Part shown: positions 53,363 to 64,000 of the stretch, in pieces
How the letters are laid out: each line of letters opens with the position of its first letter
Numbering within the stretch: the stretch's first letter is position 1
From: Dasypus novemcinctus
Lineage: Eukaryota > Chordata > Mammalia > Cingulata > Dasypodidae
Assembly (NCBI RefSeq): GCF_030445035.2
Contig: NC_080673.1
Location: forward strand, 200,382,216 to 200,446,215
Reading direction: 5' to 3'
Length of the DNA stretch: 64,000 bases
Program-made: the position numbers and the translations under genes
The notes under the pieces: generated by a model
What the model saw: only the letters and a program-made list of their open reading frames with translations
What the model was told of the DNA's origin: nothing
The model's database searches: none

Positions 53363-54213
53363 AACATCACTGTGGTTGACATATCAAGAGTTCTGTGAGT
53401 CTTCATATACCTTCTCACGTTCTTGGAATTCTTCCTTCCTTCATCTGTCTATCAGTGAACTCATTCATTCATTTATTAATACAACAGATATTTGGGGACT
53501 CCTACTATGCATGAGGTATTGTGCCAGGGGCTCAAAGATGATTGCTGAAGAAACAAAAATACACAAGTATAATATTGCATAAATTGAGGTGTAGCACCAG
53601 ATTTCTCAGAAAAGGACTGCAGCCCAAGAACCCTATTCCCAGTCCAGATGTCACCCACTGGGAACCCTGCTCACTCTCAGAGCTACTGCAAGGACTTCTG
53701 TCCCATTTATTATTAGTCTTTGCATCTACAATGCTGTAGCAATGGATGGGAATATCAACAGTATGAGCTTGCAGCACCCAAAACTATAGAAATGCTTCCA
53801 AAAAACAAAGTAGGGGAAACGAGAGGAAAAAAAATATGTACTTAGCCAAGAGGAAAACAAAGTTAATGGTATTATTGTGGGAATTCTAAAACTTTAGCTT
53901 TGAAGAAAGGATACATTTATTAATCAACTCTGTGATATGAGTCTCTTGTAATCATGTTTTATAATAAATTTAATAAAAGATTTTTAAATTTTAAAAAATG
54001 ATGTCAACACTTGTTAGAGCAAAAGACTGGTATTTGGAGATATGCAAAATGCAATTCATTTAACAACTATTAGTTGAGCACCAACTATTGGCCAGGTGTT
54101 GTCCCAGGCACTGGGAATATAAAAGATCACTGAAACAAAGTGGGGAGTTTAACATTCTAGGAGGGAAGACAGAAAAGAAACAATGTAAGAAATGAGAATG
54201 TAAGATGTGTCAG

Positions 54214-54891
54214 TGTATTAGTCAGTCAAAGGAGTGCTGATGCAAAATACCAGAAATGAGTTGGTTTTTATAAAGGATATTTATTTGGGGTAGGAGCTTA
54301 CAGATACCAGGCCATAAAGCATAAGTTATTTCCCTCACCGATGTCTGTTTTCACATGTTGGAGCAAGATGGCTGCCAAAGTCTTTGAGGGTTCAGGCATC
54401 CTGGGTTCCTCTGGGCTCAGTGCCTCTGTTTTCTCTGCAAGGTCAGCTGTAGACTCTGAGGCTCTCTAGGCTTTGCCTCTCTCCACAAGGTCAGCTGTAG
54501 ACTATCAGATGAATGGCTCTGTCTCTCTCCCTGGGGTTTCTGCTGTGTCTAAGGAGCCATCCCTATTCCTCTGTGTTCTTCTCCTGGCTCAGGTCCTCTC
54601 TTCCTGAACCTTGCTTTTCTTTCCTCTGCATGCTGACTTCCTGGGGCTCCAGCTTAAGACTCTGGCATCAAACTCCAACATCAAAACTCCAACATCAAAA
54701 TGCCTCAACTCTGTCCTTTGCCATGCATTTTATCTGTGAGTCCCCACCCACCAAGGGGTGGGGACTCAACACCCTAATGACATGGCCTAATCAAAGCCCT
54801 AATCATAACTCAATCACACCCAGGTACAGGCCAGATTATAAACATTATCCAATATCTATTTTTGGAATTCATAACCATATCAACTGCTACA
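54214..54891 (-). mobile_element. Solo LTR, xenarthran ERVL-like family, reverse
   Basis: 678 bp, tgtatt...gctaca, perfect 5-bp TSD gtcag at 54209-54213 and 54892-54896. Contains 'ggagcaagatggctgccaaa'. The 24-26 bp segment 'aaggtcagctgtagact' occurs twice (54439 and 54487). Confidence 0.93.
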
Positions 54892-54896
54892 GTCAG

Positions 54897-56139
54897 GAAG
54901 TGATAAGTGCTTTGAAGAAAAGTAAAGTAGAAAAGGGGAGTGGGGTTGGTGGTGAATCTTCAGGAAAGAGCTCTCAGAGTTGTTGGTAGTTGGAGAGAGG
55001 ACAGAAATATAAAATATCAACCACATAACTCATCTGAGAAGAATATTTGACAAAGGGCTCTAACAGAACAATCATGAACTAAAAGAGAGTCCTCAAAATT
55101 GGAGAGGATGAAGAGGAAAGACAAAGAGAGTGAGCAATAAACTTTAAAAGAATAAAGGAATAAATGGGTGTATGGCGGGATGGATGGATGGATGGATGGA
55201 TGGATGGATGGATAAGTGGGTGGGTGGATGGACGGATGAATGGATGGATTGGGGGGGTGGGAGTAGATGAATTAATAGATAAGTAGGTTAACAGAAAACA
55301 AAATAGGTTAAGTGAATTTAATTCAAATGAATCAAGATAGACTGCCTGGGAATGTGTAATTTACACACACTATAAAGATTCAGACACAGACAAAACATTT
55401 TGAGGAGAAATTCTGTTAAATATTAATCTATCTTAGCAAAACTCATGAGTGGGGATAGAGGGAGATTAGCATAAAAGGAAAACAGCCCTCCAAATATCTC
55501 ATGTTAAAGAGATGGGCATAGGGGAAAAGAGCAGAAAAGAGATAAGAGAGGAAGGAGGAGAAGAAAGAAAGAAGCAAACATATTCTCAAGGTCTTATCTC
55601 ACTGGAATAGAGAGGAAGTGGGAATAACAGAGGATCTTAGAGAAGGGAGCAATATGTCTTTCTAGGGGAAATTGGTGTTTTGTTTTCAGATAAAAATGGA
55701 ATATAGAGTTTCAGTCATCAAGAGGGCGAAGTTAGCCACTCTAGGGCTCTGTTCTCCCACAGAACCTTAAAGCAACAAACAAAAGCTTACATTAACATCT
55801 TTCTCAAAGCTCCAGAAAACAGTTAAAGGACTGAAGTAACTAGGTGAGTCCTGAATCAAGAAAAAGGCAACTTAAATGTGGTAGGATTTAGCGGTACCCA
55901 GTTGGCCTCATCCCCATCTCCTCACCAGCTCAGCACATAGTCACCCATGAGCCTAGTGAAGTTCTGGGTGCCAGTTCTGGAGGGAGCAGAGTAACCCTCA
56001 CGCACCACCTCCTCCTGCCCCTCCCCTTCTTCCTTCTTCTTCTATAGTTAGCTGCTGGCCACTTGAAATCTTTTCCTTAATACCAGCTGGATACAAGCCT
56101 AAGACACAGGTAACTCAGTATCTATATTTCAGAGGTAAC
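54897..56139. other. Unassigned intronic sequence
   Basis: Purine-rich stretches, the GGAT microsatellite and a CTTCTT run near 56025. No gene recognised. Confidence 0.4.
55172..55248. repeat. (GGAT)n microsatellite
   Basis: About 15 GGAT-type units with variants. Confidence 0.95.
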
Positions 56140-57663
56140 ACAGTAAAATATCAAAATGTCCAGGTTGCAACAAAAGATTTTAAAAACATACAAGAAGCAG
56201 GAAATTATGGCTCATGCAAAGGAGCAGGATAAAGAATCAGAAACCATCAACAAGGAAGACCAGAACTTGGACACATCAAACTTTTTTTTAAATGATCTTA
56301 AATATGTTCAAAGGTATCAAGGAAAACATAGAATTGCCTCTAATCTATATATCAATTTCAAGTGACAGTTGACAAGTAAACCATATTGTGTCTTCATATC
56401 CCAGAAGAAAAAAAGAGAGAGAAAAGATTTCCTAGGGGGCTTCAACAGTGACTGGACTTGGCAGAAAAAAGAATCGGTGAACCTAAAGACAATACAATTG
56501 AAAGTATTCAATCTGAGGAGCAGAAAGAAAAGAAGAAGAAAAAAAAAGAATGAAGGAAAGGAAAAAGAATGAAGAGCCTAAGAGACCTGTGGGACCTCTC
56601 AAGCATATGAATACATGCATTATAGGAGTCCCTGAAGGAGAAAAAAAAAAAAGAAAAGGGGGGTGGGGAAGGAGGGAAGAGATTTGAAGAAATAGTGGCT
56701 GAAAATTTTCCTAATTTAACAAAAGATATGAATATGCACGCTCAAGAAGATCAACAAACGCCATACAGTATAAACTCAAATATCCCACACTAAGACATAT
56801 GATAACCAAACTGTTGAATGCCAACCATAAAGGGAGAATTCTGAAAACTGCAAAAGAGATACAATGTGTTATGTACAAAGGAGCCTCAATAAGGCTAAAT
56901 ACCATGGGAAATCATTATGGCAAGAAGGCAATGGGATGACATATTTAAAGTGCTGAAAACCAGAAACTGCCAGCCAAAAATTCTGTACCTCACAAAATTG
57001 TCTTTCAAAAATGAGCAAGAGATTAAGACACTCCCAGATAAACAAAAGCTGAGGGAGTTCATCACCACTAGATCAGCCCTACAAGAAATGTTAAACAGAA
57101 TTATTCAGGTTGAAAGGAAAGGACATGAGACAGTAAACTGAAATTCCATGAAGAAATAAATATCTCCAGTAAAAGAATGGCATGGGTAAATATAAATGCC
57201 AGTACTACTGTACTTTTTATTTTTAACCTCCCTTTTATCTTCCTACATTATCTAAAATACAAATGCAAAAAATAAATGATAAATCAGTGGTTTGGGACTT
57301 ATATAATTATGTAATTTCCAAGAAGAACTACATAAAAATGAGGTGACAGAGGGGGGAATGAACATAGGTGTGTATACTATTGAAATAAAGTTGGTTTCAA
57401 ACAAAATGAGACTTTTATAGATTTAGGACATTAAATTTAAGCCTCTTGGTAACCACAAAGAAAATGTTGGAAAAATATACACAGAATAAATGACAAGGCT
57501 TTATGAAATATCCATTACAAAAATGGGTAAAGGATTTAAACAGATATTTTCCCAAAGATTGCCAATGAGCACATGAGAAGATGCTCAGTAACACTGGGCA
57601 TTGGGGAAATGCAAATCAAAGCCACAGGGAGACACCACCTCACATCCACTAGAATGGCTATTA

Positions 57664-60600
57664 ATTTTTTTAACAAATCAATTTTATTGATACATATTAA
57701 TAAAGCATAAATCCAACCAAAGTTTGCAATCAGTGGTATTTGGCATAATCACATAGTTGTAGAATCATCACTTCAATCTTTTTTTTTAATGAAATTTTTT
57801 ATTGTCTTTTTTTTTAAAGATACATAGATCACACAAAATGTAACATTAAAAAATATAAGAAGTTCCCATATACCCCTCCCCTCCCACCCCCACTCCTCCC
57901 ACATCAGCAACCTCTTTCATCAGTGTGGCGCATTCATTGCATTTGATGAATACATTTTGAAGCTCTTCTACACCACATAGATTATAGTTTACTTAGTAGT
58001 TTATACTCTCCCCCAGTCCATTCAGTGGGTCATGGCAGGATACATAACCTCCTGCATTTGTCCCTGCAATATCATTCAGGAAAATACCAAGTCCCAAAAA
58101 TGCCTCCACATCACACCTCTTCTTCCCTCACCTTGCCTTCAGCAACTCCCATGGCCACATAAATGATTCAATTTCTTCCATTGCTAGAGTCACAATAGTT
58201 CTATAGTAGAATACCAGTAAGTTCACTCTAATCCATATTTTATTCCTCCATCCAGCAGACCCTGGGATGGCAATGTCCACTCCATCTCTAAATTGAGAGA
58301 AGGCTTAGATCCCACATGGCGGAAGGATGTGATTCTCCTTCTTGCAGCTGTAGACTCTCTCGGTTCCTGGGTGTGGTGGTTGACCATTCTCACCTCCCTG
58401 TTAGCTGACCTGGGTAAGTCCAACAACTTGGAGAGTAGGTGTTGCAACTCTACTGAGGCTCAGGGCCCAGCTGGCACATGGACAGTCCAGAGATTCAAGT
58501 CTCCCAAGCATACACCAACCCCAGTGCCAACCACAGGATCAGTAAAAGTGACAGAAGAGGCATGTGTAAAGAGGTCACATCAGAGTCCAACTCCATTATA
58601 CTCAGGAACACAAATTCCAATGTAGGGCCCACTGGCAAGGCACTGAACTCCAAAGCCATCTGTCATGACCCTAGGAACTGGGTGTCTCCATAGCCCTCAG
58701 GAGCACCATTACCTGGGGTTGTGTCTACTTTGGCTATCTCTAAGATCTGCTGAGATGTGTGTAAATGCAACTCCTCTGATGGCCTCCTGACTCATTTTGA
58801 AGTCCCTTAGCCATATAAACTCATTTGTCTTTACCATTTCCCCTTTTATTCAAGGTTTTTTTCCAGTTGCATCACCAGCTGGTGATTGGTAATAATCCCT
58901 TGGCACCAGGGAGGCTTATCCTTGGGAGTCATGTCCCATGCTGGGGGGGAAGGTAATGCATTTACATACTGAGTTTGGCTTAGAGAGTGGCCACATTTGA
59001 GCAATATGGAGGCTCTCAGGAGGTAAATCTTAGGCACTCTGCAGCTCTAGGCCTAGTTGAAATTTCAAGCACACAGGCTTACAAGCATAGTCATCAGTAT
59101 CAAGGACCCATCATTGGATCATCCTTCTTCACTGGTCTTTGCCCTTGCATTTGGGGGATTGTTGCTGTTCCATTAGGGAATGTGACAGAGCTCTCCCAGA
59201 TGGGAACTCAGCACTCCCTTAGTTGTTGTGTGTAACTCTACCTACTATGAATACCCAACAAATATCAAACATATTTATATACCTTATATGCATGCCCTGG
59301 AGAACTCCCTCACACCCTTGCATCCCCTATCAATGACACCTCACACCAGCACTTCTCCCCTACCATAGCTGAACCTCTCTGTGATCCAAAACTTCTTCAA
59401 AAATGAGGCCTAATATATTGGCAAATTCAATTAGTAGGAAAATGAAATAGTAATGGTAGGTTTAAAGATTAGAAATTGTATACATAATAACTTAGAAAAA
59501 CTAAAATAAAGTAAAAATAAATTGGGGTATTAAAAAATGAAAAATATCATAAAACTTTGTTTTTGGCATTTTGCCTTTCATCACTGGGATACATGTTCCC
59601 CTGCATATACAGTGGCAAGGCAATCTCTTCCATTCCTTTCTCAGTGTCTACATCCTTTATTTTAAAAATTTTTTATTATGTCTTCAAAAAAGTTTTAGAT
59701 CACGTAAAGTCACATATACACTATAGGGGACTTCCATATACCCAACATCAAACCCTTTTCCCCTTTCCCCAGCAAAGATCTTTTTACATGTGGATGTCAT
59801 AATTGCTACAGCTGATGTACAGATATTGAAACATAGCTACCAACCATGGTTCCATTATGGTTTACATTTTTTAAATTTTTGGTGAAATTTAACATGCCTA
59901 TATCCATCATTGCATGATCTTGTGGAACACTTCCATTGCCCCCCAGTTACCCCCTCTCCCATCTATTCTATTCCTCTCTCCCCCTCCCCTCAGAGCCCAC
60001 AGTGACAACCAAGCATCACTGCTTGAAGGACAAGATTCACAGAAACTTGCAGCAATGCTGAGGGGTTGACACACTAGCCTGTCCTCCCCCATTGGGAGCC
60101 ACCCATGCTCTCGAGAGACACCCTCTCCTCTGAGAACATCAGGCCTCCCCAGGATGGGGGTACAACACCTTCCCACTATTGTATGGGTCTCTGCCCACTG
60201 ATACAACACTATGACAAGATGAGCATTCACACAGTCCCTAGAAGTCTGCCCCAGGTGCACCCTGTGTCAGATGCCCCCTGTCAAACACCTTAAACCAGTA
60301 ACCCTTCCTTATATTTTCTAAAGAGTTTTCTCAACATTACAGTTTCAACCACACACCTGACAATCTCCAGTGTTCACCTGCCTCTCCCAAAACCTCTCCC
60401 CAATTGGACCATCTGACCCATCCTCCCAACACTAGCCCCCTCAAGCCTGCAAAGCCTATTGGGTGGGGTTCTGGGGACTTCAATTATTTTTAAAGCATTT
60501 TCATTATTCCAATAATAAACAAAAAAACAGACTAAGAAAGAAACAAACAAAAAATACTCATCACCTCTGAAGCTCTCTATTACCCTTGCCATACATAGCT

Positions 60601-61446
60601 GCTATTCTGTTTCTGTCTCTCTAGTTTATTTGTATTTATGTTTTGTAAAAACAGTCTGATATATGTAATATCACCCGTATTTGTCTTTCACGTGAGGTTT
60701 TACTATGTTACACAGTCCCACATTACATTTTTAGCTTTCCTTCTAGTAATGTATATGTCCTTAGACTTTCCCTTTCAACCAGTCATACCCACATAATAGC
60801 TCTGCTAGTCACAAACACCATGATGTGCTCTCACCATTTCTATTCATTTCCAAAGATTTACAAACAACCTTTTCACCAATTCTTCACAGATTAAACCCTC
60901 AGCTTTCCAGTCTCTAAACTCATTCTATTATCCGGTGACCTATATTACAATTAACTCCATGAGTTTACACAGTCTATTTAATTCGTAAAAGCACAATCAT
61001 AACAGTATTTTTCCTTTTGTGTCTGGCTTGCTACACTCAACATAATGTCCTCCAGATTCATCCATGTTTCACATGCTTTATGACTTCATTTCTTTTTATA
61101 GCTGCATAATATTCCATTGTGTGACTACACCACAGTTTGTTTATTCATTCGTCAGTTGATGGACACCTGGGTTTTTTCCAACTTTTGGCAACCGTGAATA
61201 ACACTCTGAACAGCAGTGTGCAGATATCTATTCATGTCTCTGCTCTTAGATCTTCTGGGTATATACTCAGTATTGCAGTGGTATTGCAGGGTCACATGGC
61301 AATTCTATATTCAGCTTTCTTAGGAACTGCCAAACAGTCCTCCACAGTGGCTGTACCATTCTGCATTCCTACCAACAGTGGATAAGCCCTCCTATCTCTC
61401 CACATCCTCTCCAACGCTTGTAGTTTTCTGACTTTTTAATAGTGGC
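57664..61446 (-). mobile_element. Reverse L1, ~3.8 kb, with a second L1 nested inside
   Basis: Bounded by ctagaatggctatta at 57649-57663 and ctagagtggctatta at 61447-61461 (one mismatch). The poly-A side is at 57664. A second poly-T and L1 end near 57780-57860 ('aaatgtaacattaaaaaata') shows a younger L1 within. The far end reaches the last part of ORF2 ('aaacagtcctccacagtggc'). Confidence 0.8.
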
Positions 61447-61959
61447 CTAGAGTGGCTATTATTTTTTAAATGGATAGTAAAAAGTGCTCGTGATGATGCA
61501 GAGGAATGGGAATCTTCTTATGATGTTGGTGGGAATGTGACATAGAGCAGCTGCTGTGAGAAAGTTTGGCAGTTTCTCGGGAAGTTGGAAATAAAACTAC
61601 CATATGACTCAGCAAACCCGCTTTTAGGTATATACCTGAAAGAATTGAAAGCAGGGTCTTGGAGGGATTATTTGTGAACCGATATTCTTAGCAGCATTGT
61701 TCACAGTGGTGAGAGTGTGGCGGCAACCTAAAGGTCCATCAGTTGATAAATGAATAAGCAGAACTTGGTGTCTACACACAGAGGAATATTGGGACATATG
61801 AAAAACCGGAGTAGCGCATACCAATGTTAACGCTCTTAAACTTGACAACCGTACTTGTGGTGGTTACGTAAGTGAACATCCTTGTTCTTAGGAGACGTGC
61901 ATGGCAGTATTAAGTGTTCAAGGAGTATGATGTATACAACCCACCCTCAAATGTTTAGA

Positions 61960-62053
61960 AAATAGATAGATGATAGATATAATAAATAATAGGTAGAGAT
62001 AGATAGATAATAGAGACAGACAGACAGACAGACAGATAGATAGATAGATACAA
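61960..62053. repeat. (GATA)n/(GACA)n microsatellite
   Basis: Includes 'gacagacagacagacagata'. Confidence 0.95.
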
Positions 62054-62220
62054 TGATAGATGGAATGATCTACCAATGTGACAAAATGTTAAAATTTGGT
62101 GATTTTGGTATCTGGATGGAGGTATATATGGCGTTTGTATTTTTTTTTTTTTTTTTGCAACTGTCCTGTAAGTTTGAAATTATTTCAAACTAAAAATGTT
62201 TTTAAAAATGGCGTAATATA

Positions 62221-62640
62221 GGGAAGAGGATTTGGCTCAACTGATGGAGCATCCACCTACCATATGGGAGGTCCAGGGTTCAAACCCAGGGTCTCCTGAC
62301 CTGTGTGATGAGCTGGCCCATGCGCAGTGCTGATGAGCGCAAGGAGTACCCTGCTGCACAGGGGTGTCGCCCACATAGGGGAGCCCCACGCACAAGGAGA
62401 GCACCTTGTAAGGAGAGCCGCCCTGTGTGAAAAAACCACAGCCTGCCCAGGACTGGTGCCACACACATGGAGAGCTGATACAGCAAGACAACACAACAAA
62501 AAGAGACAGAGATTCCTGGCGCTGCTGACAAGAATGCAAGCAGACACAGAAGAACACACAGCGAATGGATACAGAGAGCAGACAACTGGGGTGAGGGGAA
62601 GGGGAGAGAAATAAATACAAATAAATCTTTAAGAAAAAAA
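62221..62640 (+). mobile_element. DAS SINE, full-length, forward
   Basis: Head 'gggaagaggatttggctcaa', body 'gtgtcgcccacataggggag', AAATAAATC tail at about 62610-62630. Confidence 0.93.
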
Positions 62641-62644
62641 ATGT

Positions 62645-63165
62645 AAACTGTAGACCATGGTTAGTAGCAATGTTTCAATATGTGTTCATCAATTGTAACA
62701 AATGCACCACACTAGTGAAATGTGTTGTAAATGGGGGAAAGTGTGAGACGGGGAGGGAGTGGGGTAATGGGAATCCCCTATATTTTCAATATAACACTTA
62801 AGTAATCTAAAGCTTCTTAAAGAATAAAGAAAATAAACTGCCGTGACACTGAAGTGAAAGAAGCCAATCACAAAAGGCTGCATATTGTCTGATCCCATTT
62901 AGATGAAATGTCCTAGACCAGTGTATAGACAGAAAGCAGATGACTGGTTGTCAGGGTCTGAGGGAGGTGCAGCAGAGCCGGGGGCTGGCTGAAGAATGGG
63001 GGTTTCATTCCGAAGTGATGCAAGTGTCCTAAAACTGACCTTGGTGATGGCTGCCCAACTCCGAAAACACTAAAAATCATGGGTGTGTACCTTTCAATGG
63101 GTGCCTTGTATGGGAGATGAAAACTCAATAAAACCGTTTAAAATTTTTAAAAAAGAATTGCTGTG
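62645..63165 (+). repeat. Two adjacent L1 3' ends
   Basis: 62645-62835: 'aactgtagaccatggttagt' ... 'taatctaaagcttcttaaag' (same type as 30140-30340). 62841-63165: 'ctgatcccatttagatgaaa' ... 'actcaataaaaccgtttaaa', an older L1M-like end. Confidence 0.75.
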
Positions 63166-63865
63166 ACAGTGACATGGACTTGCCACATCAGAACCAAGGA
63201 AACCAGGGGCATCGGGGAAATGTGATGTCCGCACAATGGCGAGGCTGTAAAATTCAGGTGAGTAATCATTCCAGGGAGAGGACTCAGGTGAAGCGGGACT
63301 GAGGGCTGCACCTGCCCGACGTCAGCGGGGGTCACTGGCGTCCCTCCGGACCGCTCCCTGCTCTGGGGCACCCACCGCGGAGGGCAGGCGCCTGCTCGCC
63401 TGGCTCGCTCACTGTGCTCACAGGCAGACTGGGCGCTGCTGCGCGCAGGGACAGCCCTGCTCCCTGCTCTCTCCTCTACTCCGCTTTCTGCTGCCAGGCC
63501 CCACCACGCCCAGACCCCCGCCCCGCATACACTACACATATGCTGGGACCCCTCCCTCCCAGCAATCATCACGTTTCCACTGGGGGACACTCTGTTTCCC
63601 AAAAAGGGATCCATGGGTTTCGGCCTGTATCTCCACCCCTGGTACTGCCACCTCCCTGGGCTGGGCGGGGCTGACCTAAGCAACCCAGGTCTGTGCCCTG
63701 TTCCCTCTGCTCCTCCCGGGACAATGAACACGCTGCCTGTGACGGCTCCTTTCAAGGGACGGTGGGCATGCACTTGGCACGCTGAATATCTGGGCCATGT
63801 GTAACACAAATGGGTGTGCTTCATTTTAAGGGGAGAGAGAAACGTATGATAAAAAATCTGGATCA
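63166..63865. other. Unassigned GC-rich intron 1 sequence
   Basis: GC-rich but without an otopetrin-like minus-strand frame. The 279-codon minus frame at 63147-63986 runs into the terminal SINE and resembles no protein family. Confidence 0.5.
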
Positions 63866-64000
63866 GGGAAGCGGACTTGGCCCAGTGGATAGGGCATCCG
63901 TCTACCACATGGGAGGTCCACGCTTCAAACCCCGGGCCTCCTTGACCCGTGTGGAGCTGGCCCATGCGCAGTGCTGATGCGCGCAAGCAGTGCCCTGCCA
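63866..64000 (+). mobile_element. DAS SINE, forward, cut by window end
   Basis: Head 'gggaagcggacttggcccag', 'gggaggtccacgcttcaaac', body continuing past the window edge. Confidence 0.92.

Larger units (their letters stand above)
56140..62215 (+). pseudogene. L1/HAL1-type ORF1 relic and 3' end, split by reverse L1
   Basis: 56140-57140 matches L1 ORF1 in several broken frames; the clearest is 56917-57141 (MARRQWDDIFKVLK, TLPDKQKLREFITTRSALQ, then a stop). The 3' region runs to 57663, resumes at 61462 and reaches an A/T tail near 62215. The ORF1 part is followed almost at once by 3' material, as in ORF1-only HAL1 elements, but internal deletion is equally possible. Confidence 0.7.
47609..64000 (-). 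other. OTOP1: OTOP1 intron 1 (partial)
   Basis: Everything upstream of exon 2 to the window end. No minus-strand frame matching the otopetrin N-terminus (the first membrane segments) was seen, including in the GC-rich stretch 63300-63700, so exon 1 is inferred to lie beyond 64000. The segment is mostly L1, LTR and SINE insertions. 48180-48540, 52100-52545, 53590-54210, 54895-56140 and 63166-63865 contain sequence I could not assign. Confidence 0.75.

Noticed and set aside
63147..63986. 279-codon minus frame, considered as OTOP1 exon 1
   Set aside because: It lacks the hydrophobic otopetrin N-terminal segments and overlaps a SINE.
1..64000. tRNA genes suggested by B-box-like 'ggttcaa' motifs
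   Set aside because: Every instance lies in the head of a DAS SINE or MIR with a repeat body and A-rich tail; none folds as an isolated tRNA by inspection.

Overview
The window is mammalian nuclear DNA, almost certainly from an armadillo (Dasypus, Xenarthra). At least 17 copies of the tRNA-derived DAS SINE are present on both strands. Their diagnostic head resembles 'gcagatgtggctca...gggaggtccagggttcaa', they end in an A-rich AAATAAAT-type tail, and the window begins inside one copy and ends inside another. Older mammal-wide repeats (MIR, L2, MER5A-like, MLT1/MLT2-like) and armadillo-type L1 3' ends with long 3' UTRs fill most of the rest. Repeat names come from remembered consensus features, not from a database search.

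One protein-coding gene can be supported: OTOP1 (otopetrin 1, a plasma-membrane proton channel), on the minus strand. Five consecutive coding exons are present: exon 2 (47472-47608), exon 3 (43334-43392), exon 4 (37295-37425), exon 5 (32596-33524) and exon 6 with the stop codon (23632-23802). All junctions are GT-AG, reading phases agree across every junction (1, 0, 2, 1, 0), and the joined exons give about 475 residues with no frameshift or stop, so the gene looks intact. Exon 1 (N-terminus and promoter) was not found and should lie beyond position 64000, which makes intron 1 longer than 16.3 kb.

Layout: 1-23.6 kb is the gene-poor 3' flank of OTOP1. It carries SINEs, three armadillo L1 3' UTR insertions with target-site duplications (TSDs), a 215-bp AAGG microsatellite, a MaLR-like LTR, and inside that LTR a CpG-rich solo LTR with a perfect 6-bp TSD. 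23.6-47.6 kb is the OTOP1 exon-intron body with old and young repeats in the introns. 47.6-64 kb is intron 1, dominated by L1 insertions nested in L1, three LTRs and SINEs.

No CRISPR, operon, RNA gene or intact autonomous mobile element was found. The points of interest are the solo LTR with a complete-looking promoter in OTOP1 orientation, a LINE-1 3' UTR reading frame shared by two copies, YY1-like motifs in a repeated xenarthran LTR, several dated nested insertions, an L1 twin-priming inversion and a 45-bp templated duplication.
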